Origin: Nakamurella sp. PAMC28650 | Lineage (GTDB): Bacteria > Actinomycetota > Actinomycetes > Mycobacteriales > Nakamurellaceae | Direction of reading: 5' to 3' | NCBI RefSeq assembly: GCF_014303395.1 | Contig: NZ_CP060298.1 | Span: 558,001 to 622,000 of the forward strand | Length of the DNA stretch: 64,000 nucleotides | Shown here: in pieces, positions 52,263 through 63,958 of the stretch | Layout: the number at the start of each line of letters is the position of its first letter | Position numbering within the stretch: the first letter of the stretch is position 1 | Program-made: the position numbers and the translations under genes | The notes under the pieces: model-generated | Seen by the model: the letters and a program-made list of their open reading frames with translations, nothing else | Database searches by the model: none | What the model was told of the DNA's origin: nothing

Positions 52263-53918
52263 ATGACGGATACCGAAGTGGTCGTGATCGGCGCAGGCCT
52301 GTCGGGGTTGGTCGCAGCGGCCGAGGCCGCAGACGCGGGTCGGCGCGTCACCATCCTCGACCAGGAGCCGGCCGCCTCGATCGGCGGCCAGGCCTGGTGG
52401 TCGTTCGGCGGCCTGTTCCTGGTGAACAGTCCCGAGCAGCGCCACCTGGGCATCAGGGACTCGGCAGAACTCGCCCTCGACGACTGGCTGGGATCGGCCA
52501 GTTTCGACCGGCCGGAGGACCACTGGCCGCGCGAGTGGGCGAAGGCCTACGTCGACTTCGCCGCCGGCGAGAAGCGCTCCTGGCTCAAGCAGCAGGGCGT
52601 CTCGCTGTTCCCGATCGTCCAGTGGGCCGAACGGGGCGGCTACCAGGTCGGTGGGCACGGCAACTCGGTGCCGCGATTCCACCTCACCTGGGGGACCGGC
52701 CCCGGGGTGCTCGTCCCCTTCGTGCGCCGGGTGATGGAGCACGTCCGCACCGGGCGCATCACGCTGCTGTTCCGGCACCGGGTCACCCAGCTGACCACCT
52801 TCGGCCGTCGCGTGACGGGGGTGGCCGGCGAGATCCTGGTCCCGTCTCCGGTGGCGCGCGGCGAGGAGTCGTCCCGTCAGGTGGTCGGCAGCTTCATCCT
52901 CTCGGCGGGTGCGGTGATCGTCACGTCCGGTGGCATCGGAGGCAACCACGAACTGGTCAGGGAGAACTGGCCCGGCGGGTTCGGAGCGGCTCCCGAGTCG
53001 ATGATCACCGGGGTGCCGGCGTCCACCGACGGCCTGATGCTGGGCGTCGCGGAGAAGGCCGGCGGGCGCCTGATCAACGGGGACCGCATGTGGCACTACC
53101 CGGAGGGGATCATCAACCACTCCCCCGTCTGGCCGCGACACGGGATCCGCATCCTGTCCGGGCCGAGCCCGCTGTGGCTGGACGCGCACGGTCATCGGCT
53201 GCCCACCCCGCTCTTCCCCGGCTTCGATGCGCTGGGCACCGTCCGGCACATCACCTCGACCGGTTACCCGTACTCCTGGTTCCTGACCAACATGCGGACC
53301 GTCGGACCCGAGTTCGGGCTGTCCGGCTCCGAGCAGAACGGTGACCTGACCGGACGTTCGGTGCGCAAGCTGCTGGCCGAACGGGCGGGCGGCAAGATCG
53401 GCCCCGCCGTGCGGGCGTTCCTGGACAACGGCGTCGACTTCCTGACGGCCACCACGGTTCCCGAGCTGGTGCAGAAGATGAACGCGTTGACCGGCAACGA
53501 CCTCGTCGATCCCGTCGACCTGGCCCGTACCATCTCGCTGCGGGACGGCCAGGTGCGCACCGGACTGGGCAAGGACCCCCAGGTGGTGGCCACGGCCGGT
53601 GCCAGGAAGTATTTCGGCGACCGGAAGATGCGCACCGTGGAACCGCACGAGATCCTCGACCCGGACGCCGGTCCGCTGGTCGCCGTCCGACTGCACATCC
53701 TGACGCGCAAGTCCCTCGGCGGCCTGGAGACCGATCTGTCCTCGGCCGTGCTGGGCTCGGACGGCGCGGGGGTCGTCCCCGGGCTCTACGCGGCCGGTGA
53801 GGCGGCCGGGTTCGGCGGCGGCGGGGTCCACGGGTACCGGGCCCTGGAGGGGACGTTCCTCGGGGGCTGCCTGTTCAGCGGCCGGACCGCCGGGCGATCG
53901 GCGGCGAAGCTGAACTGA
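52263..53918 (+). CDS. FAD-binding dehydrogenase (KsdD/fumarate reductase-like)
   Basis: A 551-residue flavoenzyme. The N-terminal motif VVVIGAGLSGLVAAAEA and DQEP bind FAD; GVHGYRALEGTFLGGCLFSGRTAG at the C-terminus, in parts, completes the site. The middle follows FAD_binding_2 proteins, such as 3-ketosteroid dehydrogenases and fumarate reductase flavoproteins; the steroid active-site residues are not clear, so the substrate is open. AGGAGAATGAGG precedes the ATG. It converges on the DtxR-family gene, 27 nt away. Confidence 0.85.
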   Translation: MTDTEVVVIGAGLSGLVAAAEAADAGRRVTILDQEPAASIGGQAWWSFGGLFLVNSPEQRHLGIRDSAELALDDWLGSASFDRPEDHWPREWAKAYVDFAAGEKRSWLKQQGVSLFPIVQWAERGGYQVGGHGNSVPRFHLTWGTGPGVLVPFVRRVMEHVRTGRITLLFRHRVTQLTTFGRRVTGVAGEILVPSPVARGEESSRQVVGSFILSAGAVIVTSGGIGGNHELVRENWPGGFGAAPESMITGVPASTDGLMLGVAEKAGGRLINGDRMWHYPEGIINHSPVWPRHGIRILSGPSPLWLDAHGHRLPTPLFPGFDALGTVRHITSTGYPYSWFLTNMRTVGPEFGLSGSEQNGDLTGRSVRKLLAERAGGKIGPAVRAFLDNGVDFLTATTVPELVQKMNALTGNDLVDPVDLARTISLRDGQVRTGLGKDPQVVATAGARKYFGDRKMRTVEPHEILDPDAGPLVAVRLHILTRKSLGGLETDLSSAVLGSDGAGVVPGLYAAGEAAGFGGGGVHGYRALEGTFLGGCLFSGRTAGRSAAKLN

Positions 53919-53945
53919 CCGTCCGGGCCGACCCGCCGGCCGGGC

Positions 53946-54662
53946 TCAGGCGATCCAGAGGGCGTTGGCCAGTGCCGGCCCGAGCTGGTGGGTGCGTCCG
54001 TTGTCGGTGCTGATGACGTACGGCCCGTCGAACGGCAGCCGCTCGATCAGCCTGATGCTCTCGCCCAGGCTGATGCCGACGTCGGTGAGATGCCGCAGCA
54101 CCGCCGGATCCTGGTCGTCCACCCGCGCGAGATGCCCGGTGTCGCCCGGATTCAGGCCGGACAGGCGATGGGCGTCGACCCACGGGAGCTCGCCGTCGGG
54201 GCCGGGGATGGGATCACCGTGCGGATCGAAGCGCGGGCTGCCGAGCGCCGCATCGATCCGCTGGACCAGCCGATCGGTCATCGTGTGCTCCAGGAGCTCG
54301 GCCTCCTCGTGCACCTCGTCCCAGCTGTAGCCCAACTGGGCGACCAGGAACATCTCGACCAGACGATGACGGCGGACGACCTGCAGAGCAGTCGCGAGTC
54401 CGGTGTCGGTCAGCGTCACCCCGCCGTACGGACGGTGGTCGACCAGGCCCTGCGCCGCCAGCCGCCGCAGCATCCCCGAGACCGATGACGCCGAGAGCCC
54501 GAGCCGTTCGGCGACCCGGGAGGTGGTGACGGGCTCGTGCTCGCTCGCCCCGCCCGCCGGTCCGCCGTGTTGCCCGCCATGGGCCCCACCGCGTTCGGCC
54601 AGCGAGAAGATCGCCTTGAGGTAGTCCTCGACGATCTGCGACCGCGTCCCGACGTCCTCCAT
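53946..54662 (-). CDS. mntR: DtxR-family metal-dependent regulator (MntR-like)
   Basis: A 238-residue iron- or manganese-dependent repressor. Residues 1-75 form the winged helix (VEDYLKAIFSLAE, VAERLGLSASSVSGMLRRLA), 76-150 the dimer and metal part with RHRLVEMFL, HEEAELLEH and the His/Glu ligands. The C-terminal SH3-like domain is at 165-238. A Gly/His-rich insert (28-45) in the wing region is odd. It is divergent from the Nramp transporter, the usual pair for manganese control. The ATG lies 8 nt after TAATCT, fitting a leaderless mRNA. Confidence 0.88.
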   Translation of the reverse strand: MEDVGTRSQIVEDYLKAIFSLAERGGAHGGQHGGPAGGASEHEPVTTSRVAERLGLSASSVSGMLRRLAAQGLVDHRPYGGVTLTDTGLATALQVVRRHRLVEMFLVAQLGYSWDEVHEEAELLEHTMTDRLVQRIDAALGSPRFDPHGDPIPGPDGELPWVDAHRLSGLNPGDTGHLARVDDQDPAVLRHLTDVGISLGESIRLIERLPFDGPYVISTDNGRTHQLGPALANALWIA

Positions 54663-54670
54663 GGTTCGCA

Positions 54671-54676
54671 AGATTA
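54671..54676 (-). promoter_or_regulatory. Candidate -10 element of the DtxR-family gene
   Basis: TAATCT on the minus strand, 8 nt before the ATG at 54662. There is no ribosome binding site. Confidence 0.45.
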
Positions 54677-54731
54677 GTCACGTCCCGTACCAATTTGAGA
54701 CCGCCTCGGTTCCGAACGAGACGTAGAACTA

Positions 54732-54778
54732 TGTTTGACGATGAGAACACTGTCGTTCCAGATCCATAACATCATGTT
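54732..54778. promoter_or_regulatory. Candidate MntR operator region
   Basis: Two imperfect or short dyads lie between the divergent genes: TGTTTGACGATGAGAACA (54732-54749, TGTT and AACA arms) and the 11-bp palindrome AACATCATGTT (54768-54778). Either could bind the DtxR-family repressor and block the transporter promoter. Confidence 0.35.
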
Positions 54779-54812
54779 TCGTACGTCCGAACTTGCCAGT
54801 TGGGAGCGCCTG

Positions 54813-56111
54813 TTGAGCACGACGAAGCCCGCCACGACCGGTGAAGCGATCATCTCGGTCGAGACGGTGGGGCTCACTGCTCTCGGCACGCTGCAGGCAC
54901 GCGGTCGTTTCCGTGGCCGCATCGCACTCCTGGGCCCGGCCTTCGTGGCGGCCGTGGCGTACATCGACCCTGGCAACTTCGCGACCAACTTCAGTGCCGG
55001 CGCCAAGTACGGCTACCTGCTGGTCTGGGTGATCATCGCGGCCAACGCCATGGCGATGCTCGTCCAGTACCTGTCGGCCAAGGTCGGCGTGGTGACCGGG
55101 CGCGACCTGCCGGAGCTCTGCCGGGAATACTTCAGCCGTCGGGTCGCACGCGGCCTCTGGGTGCAGGCGGAACTGGTGGCCATGGCCACCGATCTGGCCG
55201 AGTTCGTCGGCGCCGCCGTCGGCCTGAACCTGCTGTTCGGCATTCCGCTGCTGCCGTCCGGCCTGATCACGGCGGTGGTGGCCTTCGCCGTCCTGGCCCT
55301 GGAACAGCGCGGTTACCGGCGATTCGAACTCGCCATCCTGGCCCTGATGGCCCTGGTGTTCTTCGGGTTCCTCTACGAGCTCGTGGTGGTCCGCGGCGTG
55401 GTCCCGGCGGCCGCCGCCGGGCTGATCCCGAAGTTCGACGGACCCGACAGCGTCGTGTTGGCGGCCGGCATCATCGGCGCCACGGTGATGCCCCACGTGG
55501 TCTACCTGCACTCGGCGCTCACCAAGAACCGGGTGCCGACCATCGACAACACCGAGCGACGAACGCTGCTGCGCTTCGCCCGACTGGACGTCTACGTCGG
55601 CCTCGGCCTGGCCGGCGTGATCAACCTGAGCATGCTGCTGATCGCGGCCAAGCTGTTCCACACCGCCGGCCGGACCGGCGTCGACTCCATCGAGGCCGCC
55701 CACGCGGGGCTCGGCCAGTACGTCGGCGGGGCCGCCGCTCTCGCCTTCGCGGTAGCGCTGCTTGCTTCCGGTCTGTCCTCCTCCAGCGTGGGTACCTACG
55801 CCGGGCAGATCGTCATGCAGGGCTTCATCCGCCGGAGCATCCCGCTGTTCCTGCGCCGCGGTCTCACCATGATCCCGGCCCTGGTCGTGCTGGCCCTCGG
55901 CCTTCCGACCACCGACAGCCTGGTGGTCTCCCAGGTGTTCCTGTCGTTCGGGATCCCGTTCGCACTGATCCCGCTGGTCCTGCTGACCCGGCGCCGCGAT
56001 GTGATGGGCCAGTTCGTCAACCGGCGCGCCACCACCGTCGCCGCGACGGTGGTCGTCGCCCTGATCGTGATCCTGAACGTCTACCTGCTCTGGTACACCT
56101 TCGCCCGCTGA
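54813..56111 (+). CDS. mntH: Nramp-family divalent metal transporter
   Basis: A 432-residue proton-coupled Mn(II)/Fe(II) transporter with about 11 membrane segments. The metal-binding helix motifs are DPGN in VAYIDPGNFATN and MPH in GATVMPHVVYLHS. GGQIVMQ-type and SLSSSSVGTYAGQ regions also match the family. I chose TTG 54813, which has GGGAGC 7 nt upstream and gives a normal-length N-terminus; in-frame ATGs at 54741 and 54774 would add 24 or 13 residues. The divergent DtxR-family gene probably represses it when manganese is high. Confidence 0.9.
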   Translation: MSTTKPATTGEAIISVETVGLTALGTLQARGRFRGRIALLGPAFVAAVAYIDPGNFATNFSAGAKYGYLLVWVIIAANAMAMLVQYLSAKVGVVTGRDLPELCREYFSRRVARGLWVQAELVAMATDLAEFVGAAVGLNLLFGIPLLPSGLITAVVAFAVLALEQRGYRRFELAILALMALVFFGFLYELVVVRGVVPAAAAGLIPKFDGPDSVVLAAGIIGATVMPHVVYLHSALTKNRVPTIDNTERRTLLRFARLDVYVGLGLAGVINLSMLLIAAKLFHTAGRTGVDSIEAAHAGLGQYVGGAAALAFAVALLASGLSSSSVGTYAGQIVMQGFIRRSIPLFLRRGLTMIPALVVLALGLPTTDSLVVSQVFLSFGIPFALIPLVLLTRRRDVMGQFVNRRATTVAATVVVALIVILNVYLLWYTFAR

Positions 56112-56156
56112 CGGGCCGGACCCCCGCGCTCCCGGACGGGATCCGTCAGGAGCAAA

Positions 56157-56951
56157 ATGACGTCCATGAGCTCACACCCCATCAGGATCGGCGTCCAATT
56201 GCAGCCCCAGCACGCCGACTACTCGCAGATCCGCGACGCCGTGCTGCGCGCCGAGGACAAGGGCGTCGACGTCGTCTTCAACTGGGACCACTTCTACCCG
56301 CTGTCGGGCGAACCGGAGGGCAAGCACTTCGAGTGCTGGACGATGCTGGCCGCCTGGGCCGAGCAGACCGAGCGGGTCGAGATCGGCGCGCTCGTGACCT
56401 GCGGCGGCTACCGCAACCCCGATCTCCTGGCCGACATGTCGCGCACGGTCGATCACATCTCCGGTGGCCGGCTGATCCTGGGCATCGGCAGCGGCTGGTT
56501 CGAGAAGGACTACGACAACTACGGCTACGACTTCACGACGCCGGGCAAGCGGCTGGACCTGCTGGGCGAGTACCTGCCACGGATCAAGTCCAGGTTCGGG
56601 GAGCTGAACCCTGCTCCGACCCGCGACATCCCGGTGCTGATCGGCGGCGGCGGCGAGAAGAAGACCCTGCGCTACGTCGCGGAGTACGCGAACATCTGGC
56701 ACGTCTTCGGCGACATGGAAAGTCTCACCCGGAAGGTGGGCATCCTGGGCGAGCACTGCGCCACGGTCGGGCGGGACGTCGCCGAGATCGAGAAGTCGAC
56801 GGCCCTTTCCGGCGGCCCGGCGGACGGCAGCGACGCCGATGCGCTCGCCGAACTGGGTTTCACGCTGTTCACCGTCGGTCTGTCCGGACCCGACTACGAC
56901 CTGTCCCAACTCGACGCGTGGCTGGCCTGGCGGGACCGGCGAAACAGCTGA
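56157..56951 (+). CDS. LLM-class F420-dependent oxidoreductase
   Basis: A 264-residue luciferase-like TIM-barrel enzyme of the F420-dependent type. RIGVQLQPQHADYSQIRDA, VVFNWDHFYPL, GRLILGIGSGW and PVLIGGGGEKKTLR (shown separately) are characteristic of the actinobacterial TIGR03560-like group. It should hydride-transfer with F420 to a substrate that is not known. GGAG lies 6 nt before the ATG. It follows mntH by 45 nt and may share its transcript. Confidence 0.85.
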   Translation: MTSMSSHPIRIGVQLQPQHADYSQIRDAVLRAEDKGVDVVFNWDHFYPLSGEPEGKHFECWTMLAAWAEQTERVEIGALVTCGGYRNPDLLADMSRTVDHISGGRLILGIGSGWFEKDYDNYGYDFTTPGKRLDLLGEYLPRIKSRFGELNPAPTRDIPVLIGGGGEKKTLRYVAEYANIWHVFGDMESLTRKVGILGEHCATVGRDVAEIEKSTALSGGPADGSDADALAELGFTLFTVGLSGPDYDLSQLDAWLAWRDRRNS

Positions 56952-57221
56952 TCCAACCGTTCAGCCTCCATTCACGTTCGGTTCGGACACCGTCACCAAA
57001 GCGTCACATCACACTTCGGTGTCGATGGCAACACGGTGGCTCCGGGCTACGTATAACAGGGGTGAGGACGTAGACCTGTCGGGGCGCAGGGCCTGATCGA
57101 CATCCACCGTTGGCCCCTCCGGGAATCGGTGGAAATTCGGTCGGGTTTCGGCGTGACGCGGGAGTGCTCCCGTACTCACATGTACGTGCGTATCCGGCGA
57201 GACAGCAGATGGGGCCATAGC
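56952..57221. other. Intergenic promoter region
   Basis: No gene seen. A TATAAC hexamer at 57052-57057 is a good -10 candidate for the gene at 57222, which would leave a leader of roughly 160 nt. The repeated GTCAC...GCGTCAC words near 56990-57010 may be a regulator site; they are not clear. Confidence 0.4.
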
Positions 57222-58169
57222 GTGTTACCCGCGGCCAGAAGTTACCTGGACATGTTCGACGAGGAAGAGACGCTCCTCTCCGAGGTGGAGCACCCCGCCT
57301 ACGGCGCCATCCGGGTGCCGGACGGGCGCACGCTGGCCTGGGCGGAGTACGGCAGCGCCAGAGGTGTGCCCTGCATCCTGATCCCCGACGCCGGGTCGTC
57401 CCGCCTCGCGCCCGCCTGGCTGCTGCACGATTCCGCGCTTCCCTCTGCCGTGCGCCTGCTGGCGCTCGACCGGCCCGGCACCGGTGCCTCCGACCCGATC
57501 GGCCTCGGAGGTCGCGAGGACCCGGCCGAGGACCTGCGCCGACTGGTGGACACCCTCGCGGTGGGCCGCGTCGCCGTCATCGGCATCGGGCAGGGCGTCG
57601 ACGACGTGTTCTCCTTCGCCTCCCGCTACCCGCGCCTGGTGGCGTCGGTGACCGCAGTGTCGACCAGGATGTCCGAGCCAGCACCCGCTCGCCGCACGCT
57701 GCTGCACCCGTTCGCCGATCGGACGCCGCGTGGCAGCGGCGGTCTGCTGGACGCCTGGCTGACCGCCACCGGGGTCGGTAGCGACCTGAACGACGAGACC
57801 ACCTGGGCGAAGGCCGTTCTGCGGATGCCGGCCGCTGCCAGGGCCGCCCTGGGCGACCGCTGGCAGGAGCCGGACTTCCGTGCCGCCCTGGCCACCGACG
57901 CCGAGCAGACCCAGCAGAACTGGGGCACCGTCAGCAGGCCGCGGGTGTCGGCCGACTGGATCCTCAACCCATCGACCGATGGTGTGCCGGTCCACCTGTG
58001 GCACGGCCAGAACGAGGGCCTCACCTCCGTGTCGGACCTGCGCTCCGCCGTCGGCGCCCGCCCGGGTTGGGAGATCACCGGCGCCGCCGGCCCGACCGCC
58101 GTGCTCGGCATCTGGCCGCAGATCCTGTCCACCGCGGCCGGCTCGTTCAAGATCGTCTCCGCCGCCTGA
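57222..58169 (+). CDS. Alpha/beta-hydrolase fold protein lacking catalytic residues
   Basis: A 315-residue protein with the alpha/beta-hydrolase layout: CILIPDAGSSRLA, LLALDRPGTGASD, a nucleophile-elbow position and a C-terminal strand. The elbow reads GIGQG (121-125) instead of GxSxG, so the serine is gone; the acid position has HGQNEG and the His position has GAAGPTA. All three catalytic residues appear to be lost. It may bind a ligand or partner without hydrolysis. Starts at 57129, 57180 and 57252 are also possible; I chose GTG 57222 as giving a compact N-terminus. Function unknown. Confidence 0.68.
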   Translation: MLPAARSYLDMFDEEETLLSEVEHPAYGAIRVPDGRTLAWAEYGSARGVPCILIPDAGSSRLAPAWLLHDSALPSAVRLLALDRPGTGASDPIGLGGREDPAEDLRRLVDTLAVGRVAVIGIGQGVDDVFSFASRYPRLVASVTAVSTRMSEPAPARRTLLHPFADRTPRGSGGLLDAWLTATGVGSDLNDETTWAKAVLRMPAAARAALGDRWQEPDFRAALATDAEQTQQNWGTVSRPRVSADWILNPSTDGVPVHLWHGQNEGLTSVSDLRSAVGARPGWEITGAAGPTAVLGIWPQILSTAAGSFKIVSAA

Positions 58170-58210
58170 CGCCTGCGCCCGGCCGGGTGTCGCAGGGGTC
58201 GGGTCGTGCC

Positions 58211-58328
58211 GCGCTGATCAACTTCGCCGGCGCTCATGAACCCGTCGACTCGCGTCACTCCAGTCCCTTTTGGTCCATGTTGATCAGCGCAAACGATGTT
58301 GATCAGCGCAAACGATGTTGATCAGCGC
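58211..58328. repeat. TGATCA repeat array between convergent genes
   Basis: Three direct copies of a 19-bp unit ATGTTGATCAGCGCAAACG (58277-58295, 58296-58314, 58315-58328 partial) and one inverted copy of its GCGCTGATCAAC core at 58211-58222. The inverted copy can pair with any of the three in RNA. It lies between the ends of the hydrolase-like gene and beta-glucosidase. Confidence 0.9.
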
Positions 58329-58372
58329 GACAGGACGCCCTACCCTCGCCCCGCGCTCCGTCCGACGCGCGC

Positions 58373-61483
<3,111 letters not shown>

Positions 61484-61504
61484 GTCGACGTCGGCCGGCC
61501 GCGG

Positions 61505-61722
61505 TCGACGAGTTCGGTCTCACGGTGACCTGGAGCGGTACCGAGACCGAAACACTGTGCCCACCAACGCCTTCGGCGACCAGCTCGTAGGTGCAGCCGG
61601 CGAGGGAGCAGACCTGGATCGAGGGCACCTCCGGATCCACGATCCAACACTGGCCGATGCCGCCTTCGGCGTAGCGGGAGAACTCGAGCAACCGGGCCGT
61701 CCAGGAACCGACGTCGGTCAGG
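61505..61722 (-). pseudogene. Uma2-family endonuclease remnant
   Basis: A fragment of about 70 residues encodes RYAEGGIGQCWIVDPEVPSIQV and the following beta strands of Uma2 (DUF820) proteins, ending VTVRPNS. The start of the family is missing, the ending runs on into antisense of argG without a proper stop, and there is no start codon or ribosome binding site. It lies against the end of the GH31 gene. Remnant of a lost gene. Confidence 0.65.
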
Positions 61723-63958
61723 AATTCCAGTTGTCGCCGGGTACCACTGAAACGACGCCGTCGACGACGACCGACCACGGGAGATCGCCGGTCACCCGAC
61801 TGGCGGTCACGTCGCGGCCGCGTCGCTCCACCACGAAGCGTGATCCCCCGATGGTGGTCTCGCTGCGGAAACCGTCGGGGAGTTCGAACAGGTGCAGCGC
61901 AACAGCGTCGGCGAGGTCGTAGTCGGTGGTGTCCGATCTGGCCCCGATCGGCAGCACGGTGCCCGGCCGCACCAGCAAAGGTAGCGAGTCGAACGCGTGC
62001 TTCTCCCTGACCCACCGGCCTCCGGTCACCTTGTCGCCGGTCAACAGCTGGGTCCAGACGCCTTCGGGCAGGTAGTACTCGACGTCGCCCGGCCCGGAGA
62101 AGACCGGCGCGACCAGGAGGGCATCACCGAGCATGTACTGGGTGTCCAGGTGGGCGACCGCTCGGTCGTGCGGGAACTCCAGGAGCATCGGGCGCATCAC
62201 CGGATGCCCGAGATCCGCTGCCTCGGTGATGATCCGACCGAGGTAGGGCAGCAGGGAGAGCTTGAGCCGGGTGAACTTGCGGGCGACCTCGACCGCCTCG
62301 TCGCCGAAGGCCCACGGCACCCTGACCGACCCGCTGCCGTGCAGGCGACTGTGGCTCGACAGCAGCCCGAAGGCCAGCCATCGCTTGAACACCTCGGGAT
62401 CCGGTGTGCCCTCGAAGCCGCCGATGTCGTGTGACCAGTAGCCGAACCCGCTGCAGGCCAAAGAGAGGCCCCCACGCAGGGTCTCGGCCATCGAGACGTA
62501 GGTCGATTCCGAGTCGCCGCCCCAGTGGACCGGGAACTGCTGTCCGCCGGTCGTCGCCGACCGTGCGAAGACCACGGCCTCACCCTCACCGCGGCGCCCC
62601 CGGAGGAGATCGAACACCGCCCGCTGGTAGAGCTGCGCGTAGTAGTTGTGCATCCGCTGCGGGTCCGCGCCGTCGTGCCACACCACGTCCGTCGGTACGC
62701 GTTCACCGAAATCGGTCTTGAACGCGTCGACCCCCTGATCGAGCAGCCTGCCGAGATGACCGGTGTACCAGGCTGATGCGGCCGGATTGGTGAAGTCGAC
62801 CAGTGCCATCCCGGCCTGCCACATGTCCCACTGCCAGACGCTGCCGTCCGGACGCTTCACCAGGTATCCGCCGGCGAGTCCCTCGGCGAACAATGCAGAC
62901 TGCTGGGCGATGTAGGGATTGATCCAGACGCAGATCTTGAGACCCCGGTTCTTGAGCCTGGCCAGCATCGCCTCCGGCTCCGGGAAGGTCTCCGGGTCCC
63001 ACTCGAAGTCGCAGAGCCGGAATGCGCGCATCCAGTAGCAGTCGAAATGAAAGACGGACAGGGGGATCTCGCGCTGTGCCATCCCGTCGATGAGACCGCA
63101 GACGGTGGCCTCGTCGTAGCTGGTCGTGAACGAGGTGGACAACCAGAGTCCGAGCGACCAGTTCGGTACCCGGGGCGGACGTCCGGTCAATTCCGTGTAG
63201 CGGGACAGGATGTCCTTCGGGCTCGGGCCGTTGATGACGAAGTACTCGAGATACTCGCCGGGCACCGAGAACTGGGTCCGGGTGACCGCTTCCGACCCGA
63301 TCTCGAACGACACCCGCTCCGGATGGTTGACCAGGACGCCGTAGCCGGCGTTCGTCAGGAAGAACGGAACATTCTTGTAGGCCTGCTCGCTCGCCGTACC
63401 GCCGTCGGCGTTCCAGATCTCCACGCTCTGGCCGTTCTTGACCACGGGCCCGAAACGCTCGCCGAGCCCGTAGACGAGATCGCCGACCCCGAGCGAGAGC
63501 TGTTGGAACACATGCCTTCGACCGCCGTCATCGGTCGCGAGACCGATACCCCTCGGCAGGCTGCTGGTCAGCACCCGGCCGCCCGCCGCGAAGTCGATCC
63601 GCAGCGGATGGCCCCGGCTGATCCGGGCGGTCAGCTCACCGGAGGTGAAACTTGCCGATGTCCCGTCGATCTCGATCGTCGGGACGCAGGAATCCGAGGC
63701 TCCGGGCAGCTCGAAGTGCGGACCGGGGTCCAGCGCTCCGGCGTGATGTTCGATCCGGACCCGGATGACGTCCGTCATCGGCGAGGAGAAGCAGATCGTC
63801 GCCGTCGCCAGGTTCAGGTCCCAACCGCGCCCGGTGGACGCCGTGGTCGGAGCCAGCGCGCGCAGAGTGGTCCCGTCGGAGGTGATCTCGGCGATCTCGG
63901 CCGGCCTCTGGACGCTGAAACCTGCTCGCACCTGCCAGTACCCGTCGCTGAACTTCAT
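61718..63958 (-). CDS. yicI: GH31 alpha-xylosidase/alpha-glucosidase (YicI-like)
   Basis: A 746-residue family 31 hydrolase of the YicI type. The nucleophile Asp lies in KTDFGERVP and the acid/base Asp in WGGDSEST; HFDCYWMR and WINPYIAQQS, plus SHDIGGFEGTPDPEV, are also family signatures. The N-terminal beta-sandwich and the C-terminal domains are complete. No signal peptide, so it works inside on imported xylo- or gluco-oligosaccharides. The ATG at 63958 lies 42 nt from the window edge; the upstream gene, perhaps a transporter, is outside. It overlaps the Uma2 remnant at its end. Confidence 0.92.
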   Translation of the reverse strand: MKFSDGYWQVRAGFSVQRPAEIAEITSDGTTLRALAPTTASTGRGWDLNLATATICFSSPMTDVIRVRIEHHAGALDPGPHFELPGASDSCVPTIEIDGTSASFTSGELTARISRGHPLRIDFAAGGRVLTSSLPRGIGLATDDGGRRHVFQQLSLGVGDLVYGLGERFGPVVKNGQSVEIWNADGGTASEQAYKNVPFFLTNAGYGVLVNHPERVSFEIGSEAVTRTQFSVPGEYLEYFVINGPSPKDILSRYTELTGRPPRVPNWSLGLWLSTSFTTSYDEATVCGLIDGMAQREIPLSVFHFDCYWMRAFRLCDFEWDPETFPEPEAMLARLKNRGLKICVWINPYIAQQSALFAEGLAGGYLVKRPDGSVWQWDMWQAGMALVDFTNPAASAWYTGHLGRLLDQGVDAFKTDFGERVPTDVVWHDGADPQRMHNYYAQLYQRAVFDLLRGRRGEGEAVVFARSATTGGQQFPVHWGGDSESTYVSMAETLRGGLSLACSGFGYWSHDIGGFEGTPDPEVFKRWLAFGLLSSHSRLHGSGSVRVPWAFGDEAVEVARKFTRLKLSLLPYLGRIITEAADLGHPVMRPMLLEFPHDRAVAHLDTQYMLGDALLVAPVFSGPGDVEYYLPEGVWTQLLTGDKVTGGRWVREKHAFDSLPLLVRPGTVLPIGARSDTTDYDLADAVALHLFELPDGFRSETTIGGSRFVVERRGRDVTASRVTGDLPWSVVVDGVVSVVPGDNWNS

